Source: Guyanagaster necrorhizus (Eukaryota > Basidiomycota > Agaricomycetes > Agaricales > Physalacriaceae). Taken from it: 64,000 bases of DNA. Made by a program: the position numbers and the translations under genes. The DNA is taken from NCBI RefSeq assembly GCF_019112545.1, contig NW_025064913.1, positions 258,655 to 322,654 on the forward strand, written 5' to 3'. Shown in pieces: positions 1 to 9,601 of this stretch. Position 1 is the first letter of the stretch, and each line of letters starts with the position of its first letter. Under the pieces are notes generated by a model. The model had not been told where the DNA came from. It did no database searches and saw only the letters and a program-made list of their open reading frames with translations.

Positions 1-682
1 TGATTGAGCTCCCTGTACAACCACTATCGATGAGGGCGGTTATTTGATAAGTGGCCCGAGAGGTCAGTGTCTCGATCCGTCCTTTTGTGATTAGGTCACA
101 TCCGGGGGTCCTGGTTCATAGAATGTATTTTTTGGGTCCCCGGAGTTCGTCTAGCCATTCGAGGGCTCGACATCGTTTGGCTCTCCTGATCCCTTCAATC
201 AGTTCGTCTACCACTTCTTCTGCCCTTGTCCAATGGATCCAGTTCCGAAGTACGGCTTTTGCTGCAGCTTCGTCCTTGGCATCTTTGATGGCTCTCCACG
301 TCCATTCGGTGTCGAATGGTTTGAGCCACGTGGTGGGACTCTCTGTCCCTGTTCGGCCCGTGGGCGTTTGAGTTTCTTTTTGCGATTCAATGGTGTGTCT
401 TGTAAATAACTGGGGTATATTCGAATGCATAGGAGGCGACATAGATGTAGCTACAAGAGTACTATCAGTCTGACTTGCGGCTGTTGTTGACACACCATTA
501 GGTCCTTTGGCCAGTTCAGTGGAATCACTCACTGACTGGCCCCGTCTTTTACTTCCTCGATCTTGGTTTCCTTCCCAAGGTCCTCCTCCTCTTTTTGAAG
601 TTCGGCGATCTGTGCCCGTATGTCTTCTCGGGTTCGCTTCTTCTTTGGGCAATCTTTTGCCATGTGCCCCTTCTGTCCACAA
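1..682 (-). CDS. pol N-terminus of element A: linker and retropepsin start (partial)
   Basis: This frame lies -1 relative to gag and overlaps its 3' end, opening within the zinc-knuckle region and continuing to the window edge. It carries a linker conserved in copy B (TWLKPFDTEWTWRAIKDAKD) and then, near bases 10-40, the aspartic-protease motif ALIDSGCTGSS with the catalytic DSG intact. A TGA at about 116-118 interrupts the frame just before the protease. The aligned codon is CAA in B and TGA in C, which fits decay of an ancestral CGA. Retropepsin cleaves the Gag-Pol polyprotein in the particle. RT, RNase H and integrase lie off-window. The gag-pol -1 frame relation is seen directly. A slippery heptamer was not convincingly found. 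Confidence 0.8.
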
Positions 683-2769
683 TTAAAGCATTTCCCTTCC
701 TTCTTCATGTGGTCAATGTCCATCGGCTTTCCGGTCCTGGTGTAAGTTGTGCCGGTCCCGGTCTTCTGCGTGCTATATGATGGGGTGGTGTTCGACGAGG
801 AGCCTGAAGTTTTTCCGGCAGTTTGCCCTGGCTTGTTCAGGGTTGGCGGGGTCAGCTTTTTGGAATACTCCTGCAATGTCGTTGCCTCCGCTTTCTGCCT
901 TTGTCGCTCCTTGTACATCTCGATGATCCTTTCCTTCCACTCGTCATACCCCACCGGCATCAGCATTTTGACACCCATGGCAGAGATCATCGTGAGGTAC
1001 GAGGAGGGGACTCCTCGCTTGAGCGCCTCCACCATCCTTCCGTCGTTTGCAGTGTCCTCTCTAATCCCGGCAAGTTTGGCAAGTCGTTCTAGCTCGTCGA
1101 AGTAGTCCGTAGCCGCCTTATCTCCCATCTTGTATTCCTTGATCTTCTGCTTGTGTACCTCCTGGACCGCCGGGTCAATGAACTTGTCGTTTAACATGCG
1201 CTTAAAGACCGGCCACGAGGGATATCGATAGTGTTCCCTGGTGGTGGATCGAAAGTTCGGAGAAATGAGGATCCACCACGTTTTGGCCTTGTCCTCCAAG
1301 TAGGAGGTGGCAAAGGCGACTTTGTTCATGTCGGTCCCGATATACCCGACGTAGACTTCGAAGTACTGTTCGCAGTCTACCAGGAACCGATCAATGTCAT
1401 CAGAGCTTCCCTTGAAGGGGCGCGGTTTTCGAAGGAGGTCGGGGTGGCATTGTAAGACATTGGCGTTGTGCGGGAGTGCCCCCATCGGGTTAGGCCATCC
1501 GTCGAATGGTGGTTGCTTCCATTCAGCGGGTGGTCCGGGGAAGGAGTGCAAGGAGTTGTCGTCAGCGATTGGGCTTCCTTTCGGTTCGGTTACCCGGACG
1601 ATCACCCCGTCCTTTACCGTGAAACCGAGGCGGACCGCCTCGGGGTCGTCCCGAACGGGGTCCTTCCCGCTCGACTCTGCTTGGTCCGGAGGAGGTTGTC
1701 CGCCGAGGAGCCGACTGCCTTTGCCGGTCCAAGGGTTTCGGGTTTGGGCGGCCTGCCATGCCGGCCGATCTCTTGTGCGGATAAGCCGTGAAGCCGTGCT
1801 TCAGATGGACGGGTTGTCGTCGGCCCAGCTCCAGATGGAGGGGGCGACGTAAACAGCCCGTTTTGGTGGAACGGGGGGGGTTCGCGGCATTGGTGCCGGT
1901 GCCTTTGGTTTGTTGTCGGGCCGATATGGGGGTATCGGCATGAGGGGGTCCTCTGGGTGCCGTCGACCGTATTCCCTCCATGCATATTCTGTCGCGGCAT
2001 ACTGTAGAACTTTTTCTTTTTCAGTACCCGCCGCATACCTGTACTCAAGTCCTAAGGGCGTCGCTTGCCAGCGCGCATCCTGCCATAAGTAATTCCTCCC
2101 CTGCTCGTACAACTCTTGATATTCCTTGCCTCTTGCCCTTTCAATTTCTTCTCGCAGTGCCTCTTCATCTGTATCTTCCTCTGCCCGTTCCAGTCGTCGT
2201 CGATACGGATCGTCACTGTCCTCATCATCCTCATCGTCGCCCTCGTCCCCGCTGTCCTCTTCCTCGAGGAGGGAACTGACGGGCTGGTCATAAATGGACG
2301 GTACGAGAGGACGAAGAGTCGTTGGGGACCCTTCCGTTGACTTGGGTACTGGGCCCGTCGTCTCCTCGGTCGCTGGTCCGGGCGATGGGGGGGCTTCTGA
2401 GCCGACTGTAGCGCGTTCCTCCGCGCGCTCTCGTCTCCTCCAGTTCTTGGCTATAGCGGCTGAAGAGTCGCTGGAACTCAGGGTTAAGAAATTGTCGAGC
2501 GACCCTGCTGCCCAGGAATCGCTGGAGAGCCCTGTCGGAGACGTGGGCATTGTCGGGTACTCAGAGCCCATAGGCTCCGAGGACGGAGTCGGCGTCTGAT
2601 GAGATGGTGTCGGTTCGGGTGGGGTATTCAAGGTCGACGGTCTGGGGTTCTCCCGTTCTTCCACGTCGGATTGCCTCGTCCCAGCTGACGATGCTGGCAG
2701 GTCCGGTCCATGGATCGTCTTCTGAGTCGGGCTCCCTGAAGGGGGACCCGGAGTCGGTTCGGAGCTCAT
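529..2769 (-). CDS. gag of element A (capsid + CCHC nucleocapsid) with one internal TGA
   Basis: One continuous frame of 747 codons is broken only by a TGA at 1801-1803. The part after the stop, counted from its first Met at 1605, is a 358-residue ORF. It contains a retrotransposon-gag capsid region (FKGSSDDIDRFLVDCEQYFE, then KTWW and DKFIDP blocks) and a nucleocapsid knuckle CFNCGQKGHMAKDC (CX2CX4HX4C) near its C-terminus, then basic and acidic tails. The part before the stop is Pro/Ser-rich with an Asp/Glu run (about residues 160-180) and a charged helical stretch. Gag packages the RNA and forms the particle. The C-terminal part aligns with the gag of B and C. The TGA may be a recent CGA-to-TGA hit or a recoded stop. 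The frame ends in TGA at 529 and overlaps pol. Confidence 0.85.
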
Positions 2770-3790
2770 ACTCCCTAGGGGAAGCGGACCTCATTCTTTC
2801 AATCTCCTCCCTCCTTCTCTGTGCTCGTCCTTGTCGGTCGTACTCTGCAGCTTCATACTGCTCTCGGGCTTCCTCTCGGACGTAGTTGGCGAGCTCCTCC
2901 TGAGTTCACCTAATTTCTTCTTCTCGCTCTTGATTCTGCTGCTGCTGTCTGACTGCCTCATCATAGTCGAAGGGGACGTTGAGGTCCCACTCCGGGAATA
3001 TCCTCTGTATAATTCTTCTCGTGGCGGCTCTTCCCCTTTCGCTGGTGGTTCCAGTCTCGGGCTCACTCCCCACGTGGAGGTGTCGATATGGATCTCCTGC
3101 CGCGGAGATGGCGATGTCGGCGTTGTCATAGTCGGGATGGATATCCCTTCCCCGTGGGTTATCGACCCCCAGCCTGCTGACGGACGGGCTGGAGTCGGAG
3201 TTTGGCTCGGTGGGGGTTTCGGGGGGGTTCTGGGGGGGGTCGGGACTTTCGCGGGGTCCCGCAGCCATCCGAGCGGCATCAAGGGAGTCCCGAGCACGGT
3301 TTCCAATCCCTGAGGGAATTGGGGAGGCGGGATGCTCGGGGGAGTTGGCCGAAGTGACGTAGTTGGAGACCTCGGCGGGCTCCTGAGCGATGTTCGTCGT
3401 CCACGGGTTCCTGAACCCTGTGAGAGCAGGGTGGCGGTCTCTGCTGCGTCGTCGGGTGTGTTCTGGTCCTTCCTCCTCGTGAAGGCTCCTCTGATCCGGG
3501 TTGCTATTCCCGGCTTCTGGTATGGGTCCCCCTTGCAGGAAGAAGGACGTTCTGGCGGAGGGGGGGATGTCATAGAAAGGGAGATCGGGGGTTACGTTAC
3601 GTAGAATCTGTTGAATGTGTTGGAATGCTTGGTAGTGCCTGACTATCCAGGCTGCTACTGATTGTTGTCCGCGGCAAAGGGTGATGATGGCTAGAAGACC
3701 GAGCAATGTTCCGATGATGGAAGCTATTAGCTCGAAGAAGTCGTGATTCAGGTCTTCGGTGGTTACTGGCGGCATTCGGTTTCTCAGCAC
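2561..3790 (-). CDS. 5' accessory ORF of element A with membrane helix, upstream of gag
   Basis: The frame starts at 3790 (or Met at 3775) and is open for 294 residues to a TGA at 2906-2908. It then continues in the same frame to 2561. Residues 20-45 form a hydrophobic helix (FELIASIIGTLLGLLAIITL), which the decayed copy C keeps at 16500-16587 as FKLLASIIKTLLGLLVIIQL. The rest is Pro/Ser/Arg-rich and ends in a Gln/Glu-rich helical segment. Gag lies +1 relative to this frame and overlaps it. A second long frame (2791-3573, 260 residues, Pro-rich) overlaps it almost completely. Which one is translated is unresolved. No family is recognised. A membrane-anchored gag leader or a separate accessory protein are both possible. 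Confidence 0.55.
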
Positions 3791-3817
3791 AATTGGGCTT
3801 GAGAAAGGGAAGGTGAA

Positions 3818-3830
3818 AGCTTCGAGCTAA
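3818..3830 (-). promoter_or_regulatory. primer-binding site of element A, matching its own RNA 5' end
   Basis: One base inside the 5' LTR the transcript strand reads TTAGCTCGAAGCT. Its reverse complement AGCTTCGAGCTAA differs by one base (a G-U wobble in RNA) from AGCTTTGAGCTAA inside the LTR (3982-3994), which lies about 30 nt downstream of a TATA-like box. I see no match to a tRNA 3' end ending in TGG, but I could not search tRNAs. This is the layout of Tf1/sushi self-priming elements. Confidence 0.6.
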
Positions 3831-3831
3831 T

Positions 3832-4287
3832 TGTTAGGCCCAAGCGTCACGTGAACTGATACACGTGATAAACAGGTGTTCCTTCGCACTTCAAGGAATC
3901 ACCTGAGTTCACTATATGTATACCCGGACAATGTGACTCAAGGTCAGATGTAGACTCGAGGTAGAATGGTATGTATAAGCTTTAGCTCAAAGCTGGGAAT
4001 TACCAGCGAGAGCTGTCCTACTTAAATACTACTAGGTAGTGGCTAAATATATACGGCTACTTATTGTGTGTTGTCGTGCTCTTTGTGCCCATTGTCTTAG
4101 GGCGTCGCTATCATACATAAAAGGTTCATTGTGCGTTGTCGAGCATCGTCTCTCCTCATCGGAAGACAATAGCGAGTTTGGTAGTCATGCTGACTAAGCC
4201 TTTTCCACGAAGAGGTGAGCGTCGTGACTAAGCACAAATAGGGGTTAAAGGAGAAAATGAAAGAAAAAGAATAGGAAAATCATAACA
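3832..4287 (-). repeat. 5' LTR of element A (456 bp)
   Basis: On the minus strand the LTR starts TGTTATG and ends CTAACA. It aligns along its length with the LTRs of C and B (same ends, same TTTGAGCTAAAG core, same TATTTAAG box). Many CpG sites present here, such as TCACGTGA and ATACACGTG near the end, are TG or CA in the older LTRs. Confidence 0.92.
3982..4028 (-). promoter_or_regulatory. LTR core promoter and predicted R start of element A
   Basis: On the minus strand a TATTTAAG box (4021-4028) is followed about 27 nt later by AGCTTTGAGCTAA (3982-3994). TATA-directed initiation would place the RNA 5' end at or next to this motif, which pairs with the primer-binding site at 3818-3830. The equivalent spacing is kept in C (box near 16838-16846) and B (TATATAAG at 17638-17645, motif at 17673-17685). 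Confidence 0.5.
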
Positions 4288-5480
4288 AACTGCCACCAGA
4301 CAAAGCTGAGAGTAGCAGAAGCAGAAAGGCTCCCAAGGCTCCTCCATCTGAAGAAGATGATCTTGAGACACTTAAATTAGGGTTCACTAGCCAGAATGGA
4401 CACATTGTATGCAAGAAGACCCCACCACTAGGAAGTCCCATTGCCAACAACAGGTCTCTTTATTTCTTTCCAGAACCACCAACATTCTGAAACACCCCAC
4501 TGTTTGATGGGATCCTGAATCCCATGCCAGCACTCACAGCAGATGCCAATATCCTTAATGTCAAACCAGTCCTCATCTGTGAACCATAGTCATTTCACAG
4601 AGCATCTAAAGACATAGACCACTTTCTCACTGATTGCAACCAGTACTTCCAGGTCTTCATCTCATACTTTATGTTCAACATGTATAGAGTAACATTTGCC
4701 ATGACTCACATGGAAGACAAGGTGAAAACATGGTGGGTGCTACTAGCCCCCATGTTCTGATCAACCATGAGACAGCATCATTGAATGCTGTCATAGCCAG
4801 TACTCAAACAACTGATTATTGACAAGTTCACAGACCCCACCATGCAAGAAGTGCACAAACAAAAAATGAAGGAATACAAGGTAGCCAACAAACTAGCCAC
4901 TGAATACTTTGATGAGCTGAAATGACTCAGTAAGCTTGCTGGAGTCTATGATGATGTCAGAGACACTAGGCAAATGGTTGAATACATGAAGATAAGAGCA
5001 CCACCTTTCTATCTCAAGATCATCTCAGACCTTGGACAAAACATTCCAAAGAGATATGATGCATAGAAGAAACATATCACTATCATATACCAAGAATGAC
5101 AACAAGCAAAAGTGGAACAGGTCACACTGTCCACAGAGAGACAGAAGCATCAGAGACAGAAAAACAAGACCATCTCTTCAAATTCAGCCATGCCCAACAA
5201 GCCCAGCAGCTCAACCCCAACTTTCTCATATGATAAGAAGCAAACTAGTATAGGCACAACATTTACTAGAATGGGTAAGCCAATGGATGTGGATCAACTC
5301 AAGAAGGAGGGAAAGTGCTTCAACTGCAGCCAAAAAGACCACATGGCACAAAACTGCCTCCAAAAGAAGAACAAGTGCACTCAGAAAGAACTCTGAATGC
5401 TAATTGCAGAACTTCAAAAAGAAGAAGACCTCAGAATGGAGACAAAAGTCAAAGAGGTAAAAGGCAGAGCTGAGCAGTGA
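4288..5480 (+). pseudogene. decayed gag of element B
   Basis: The conceptual frame aligns with the gag of A from its leader (about 4290) through the capsid blocks (DIDHFLTDCNQYFQ, KVKTWW) to a knuckle CFNCSQKDHMAQNC near 5320-5361, where the CX2CX4HX4C spacing is intact. Several stops interrupt it. One TGA stands where A has Arg in NFRST, as expected from CGA to TGA. It ends in TGA near 5480 with pol continuing in another frame, as in A. No product is expected. Confidence 0.85.
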
Positions 5481-8400
5481 GCGATTCTGCTGACTTGGCC
5501 AGAACAACAAGTGGTGTGTCACAAACAGATGCTGGATGGACTGATTCCATCTCTGTAGTATTACTTATGTCTAAATTATGCATGCATTCAAATATACCTG
5601 ACACTACTACTCAAACCTCAGAATCACCTAAGAAACAAACTCAACCACCCACAGGCTGAACAGGAGTAGAGAGCCCCACTGGCTAGCTAAAGCCATTCAA
5701 CACTGAATGGACCTGGCAGGCCATTAAGGATGCAAAAACTGAAGCTGTGGCAAAAGCCATACTCAAGAACTGGATCTATAAGACCCAAGCTGAAGAAGTC
5801 ATTAATGATATGATCAAAGGGATGCAAAAGGCTGAGTGTTGTCAAGCTCTAGAATGGCTTGATAAACTCTAGGGACTATGGAAGTTCATCCAGCAATCTA
5901 AAACTCCAGATTGAGATCTTCTAACAAAGACCCAAATTGAGACACTCATATCTTGAAGTACTCATGTGGTCACTGCCTTAATTGATAGCAGCTGCACTGG
6001 CAGCTCAATTAATCATGCTTTTATCACTAAGCACAACCTCCCTACCTGAGCTATGGCAGCCCCAATCTCAGTCTACAATGCAGATGGAACAAAGAACTAA
6101 GCTGGATCAATCACTGAATTCATTGAACTTAGGCTCATAATTGGCAATCACTCTGAATGAATTGACTTGGCCATGACAGATCTTGGAACTAAGGAATTGT
6201 TCTTTGGCCATGACTGGTTAATCTGACATAACCCATTAATCAACTGAAAGACCAGTTGGATTACATTCACCCAATGCCAGTGTCAGAAGATTCTATTTGA
6301 GTTACCTGATGAAGATCTAGAAGATCAGTGGGATGAAGAGATGGAGGATGATGAGATAATTCTTGCTATTGATCTACAAAAAGCCATACACATCCATGCT
6401 GTACACCATGCCAATAACATGGCAGCAAAGGCTAATGCAGGAAAGGAGGAGAGGACATTCAAGAAAATGGTACCCAAATAGGCATGCAACTATCATGACC
6501 TGTTCAAAAAGAAAAGCTTTGATGAGCTACCATCTTCAAAACCTTGAGATCATGCAATTGAATTGATCCCTAATGTGAATGCCAATTTGAACTGCAAGAC
6601 ATACCCCCTTAGAAACAATAAACAACAGGAACTTGACAAGTTTCTAGATGAGAACTTGTCCAGTGGATACATCAGGCCATCAAAATCTCTGATAGCCTCA
6701 TCATTCTTCTTTGTCAAAAAGAAGAATAGCAAACTCTAGCCAGTATAAGATTACCAGAAACTTAATGAAATGACAATTAAGAATTGTTACCCACTTCTGC
6801 TAATCTCAGAGTTAATGAACAAGCTCTGAGATGCCTGATACTACACCAAACTGGACATTTATTGGGACTATAACAATATGCACATCAAAAAAGGTGATGA
6901 GTGGAAGGCCATCTTTCACACAAACTGAGGACTATTTAAACCCACTGTCATGTTCTTTGGCTGCACAAATTCACTGGCAACCTTTCAGTGGATGATGAAC
7001 AACATCTTCAAAGATCTTATCAGCACTGAAAAGGTCACAATCTATTTGGATGATATTCTCATCATGTCTAAAACTAAAGAAGAGCACCAACAACTAGTAT
7101 GACAAGTGCTAGCCCTAATGAGGAAGCACAAATTATTCCTCAAAGCAGAAAAGTGTGAATTTGAGGTACTCAAAACTGAGTACCTCAGAGTCATCATTAG
7201 CAAAGAAAGTATTTAGATAGACTCCATCAAAGTTGCCAGAGTGACTGAGTGGCTGGAACCAGCAAAGAAAAAGGAGCTACAATCCTTCTTAGGATTTACT
7301 AACTTCTATTGATGCTTTAGCATTCAATGATCTCAAATGCTGATTAGCAGAAGACATGGTCCTCACTATCCCAACACAAGGTGGGAAGTTCTGCATTGAG
7401 GCCAACTCTAGCAAAGGCACCATTGATGCCATTCTCTCTCAAGAACAGGACAGCAAATGGTGCCCCATTGCATTCCTATCTAAAATACTCACAACCATGG
7501 AACATAATTACAAAATATATAATAAGGAACTACTCATTATCATGCTTGCCCTGGAGGAATGGCAACATTATTTAATTGGTGCCATTGAAGTCTTTGAGAT
7601 CTGGACAGATCATCAAAACCTACAATATTTCCAACAACTGCAGAAACTCAACCACTGACAAGTGAGATGGGTGACTGAGCTTAGTCAATATCAATATATG
7701 CTGCACCATAAAGCTGATGCAGCAAACAAAAAGGCCAACCTACTCAGCCAGTGCATTGACTATGACCAGAGGGGGAGTGATAACAAAGGAGTTACACTAT
7801 TAAAACTTGAACACTTTAAGGTGATGATAATGCCAACAGAGAAGGGAATTCATGAGCACATCAAAAGTGCGATTCAGGACAACAAGAAATGGGACCAATG
7901 AGTGGCCCCATCTCTCAATCATGAATGAGGAATGACAAAGGAAGGAGGACTCATCTGCTATAATGGATGGATTTATATTCCCTGAGATCATGCACTTCAT
8001 AGTGAGATCATCACTATGTACTATGACCATGCAACTGCTGGACATCTCAGCATTGCTAAGACCAAAGAGCTTGTACTATGGGAATACTGGTGGCCCAAAA
8101 TGAGCCAAGACATCAAATAATACATCAAAGCATATGAAACTTATCAGCAGGGCAAGTCCTCCACACAACAGCATGCTGCACCACTCCACTCAAATGAGGT
8201 CCCTTCATCACCATGGACTCACATTTCAGCGGATATGATCACTGGATTGCCAGACTGCAATAGCTATAATGCTATCCTCATCATAGTCAATTGCTTCTCC
8301 AAAGTGATCATCCCAGTCACATGCTCTACCAAATTAATATCAGAAGAATGGGCAAAGATTTTATGAGATGAAGTCTATGCAAAATACAGGATGCCTCAAG

Positions 8401-9134
8401 TCATCATATCAGACAGAAGACCACAATTCATATCTAAATTCTTAGATGACTTATACTGCCTACTTAATATCAGACACAATACATCCATTGTATATCACCT
8501 GCAGACAGATAGGCAGACAGAGAGAGTCAATCAAGAAGTGGAAAAATACCTCCACCTCTTCATCAATTACTGACAGGATGACTGAGTCAAATGGTTGGCA
8601 CTCACTGCATTCCAGCATAACAACCAAGTGCATTCAGCAACAGAAAGAACACTATTCTTCATCAACTATGGGTGACACCCTCATATCACCCAGACAGAAC
8701 ACCACCATATAATGACATCTGTTTCCAGTGATTTTGCTACAACAATGGCAAAGATTCATACCAAAACTAAAGTGGCACTCAAAAAGGCTGCATTAACAAT
8801 GAAAAAGTAGTATGATAAACACCATCATATAGTACACATATATTCTGTCAATGACAAAGTTTGGCTGAATACAACAAATCTTCACCTTTTTTGCCCAAAA
8901 CAGAAACTAGCTGACAAACAGACTGGGCCCTTTCCAGTCCTTGTGAAGATCAGTGTCTTCACATACAAGTTATGACTGCCAGCTACCTGGAAGATCCATA
9001 ATGTTTTTAACAAAGCATTATTGACACCCTACATTGCACCTGCATTTCCCAACCAGGAATGGCCTCCACCATCTCTCCCAGATCTTATTGACAATGAAGA
9101 ACATTACAAAGTTGACCAAGTCCTACATCACAAG
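5481..9134 (+). pseudogene. decayed pol of element B: protease, RT, RNase H, integrase
   Basis: Domains in order: protease (5960-6350), whose DSG has become DSS at 5984-5992; RT (about 6480-7200) with YLDDILIMS at 7043 still bearing both catalytic Asp; RNase H (about 7345-7640, with DHQNLQYF); integrase (about 7950-8960) with a degraded HHCC finger (H..H kept, Cys changed) and ISDRRPQF around the second catalytic Asp. Near 7322 about 85 bp are missing between RT and RNase H compared with element C, with a frame change. Many in-frame TGA, TAG and TAA codons are present. The sequence runs into the chromodomain at VDQVLHHK, where element C is inserted. Confidence 0.9.
9130..9134. repeat. target-site duplication ACAAG, left copy (element C)
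   Basis: ACAAG directly precedes the TGTTAG end of element C. The same five bases directly follow its CATAACA end at 17112-17116. Removing C plus one copy rejoins the chromodomain reading frame of element B. Confidence 0.93.
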
Positions 9135-9601
9135 TGTTAGATTCAAGCATCACATGAACAGATACACATAATAGGTGGTAGTCTCCTCACACTTCAGGAG
9201 ATCAATCAGATTCACTGATGTGTAGTTTGATTAGTGTGTCACAAGGCCTGTGGACTGGCTTGAGATAGAATAGTATAAGAATAAACTTTAGCTCAAAGCT
9301 AAGAGTTACCAGCAAGAGCAAACCTCCTTAAATATAGTACAAAGTCTGCTAATAATACTATCTGCTTATTGTAAGTTTCTGAGTCCATTGTGCCTATTGT
9401 CCTAGAGCATTGTTATTATACACAAAAGAGTGATTGTGTATTATCAGGCAATGCTGTTGACTTGAAAGACAATGACAGACTTGGCTAGTTGTGATGACTA
9501 AGCTTTATCTCATAGTCTCAAGTGCTCATCTTAGTGCCCTAACTAAGCATAAATAGAGGTTAATTGTGAAATAAAAGGTTGAATAGGAGAAAATCATAAC
9601 A
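9135..9601 (-). repeat. 3' LTR of element C (467 bp)
   Basis: Plus-strand ends are TGTTAGATTC and AAATCATAACA. It is the same length as, and collinear with, 16645-17111. On the minus strand the bases just before it read GAGAGGGTAA, the polypurine tract. Its TTAGCTCAAAGCT core (9288-9300) is the partner motif of the PBS. Confidence 0.95.

Larger units (their letters stand above)
1..4287 (-). mobile_element. Ty3/gypsy LTR retrotransposon A (young copy, 3' part off-window)
   Basis: Read on the minus strand, this element runs from a 5' LTR (3832-4287) through a membrane-helix ORF, gag with a CCHC knuckle, and the start of pol with an intact DSG protease motif. The window ends before RT, integrase and the 3' LTR. 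It is rich in CpG and its frames are nearly open, unlike the related copies B and C, so it is the youngest insertion. It lies inside the 5' part of element B, whose gag resumes directly at 4288. The right-hand target duplication should be AACTG (4288-4292), but the matching left copy is outside the window. The family is Ty3/gypsy. Placement in the chromodomain (Tf1/sushi-like) branch is inferred from its relatives B and C. Confidence 0.9.

Noticed and set aside
1231..1852. Plus-strand frames over the gag of element A
   Set aside because: Arise from GC-rich sequence opposite the gag frame. No domain.
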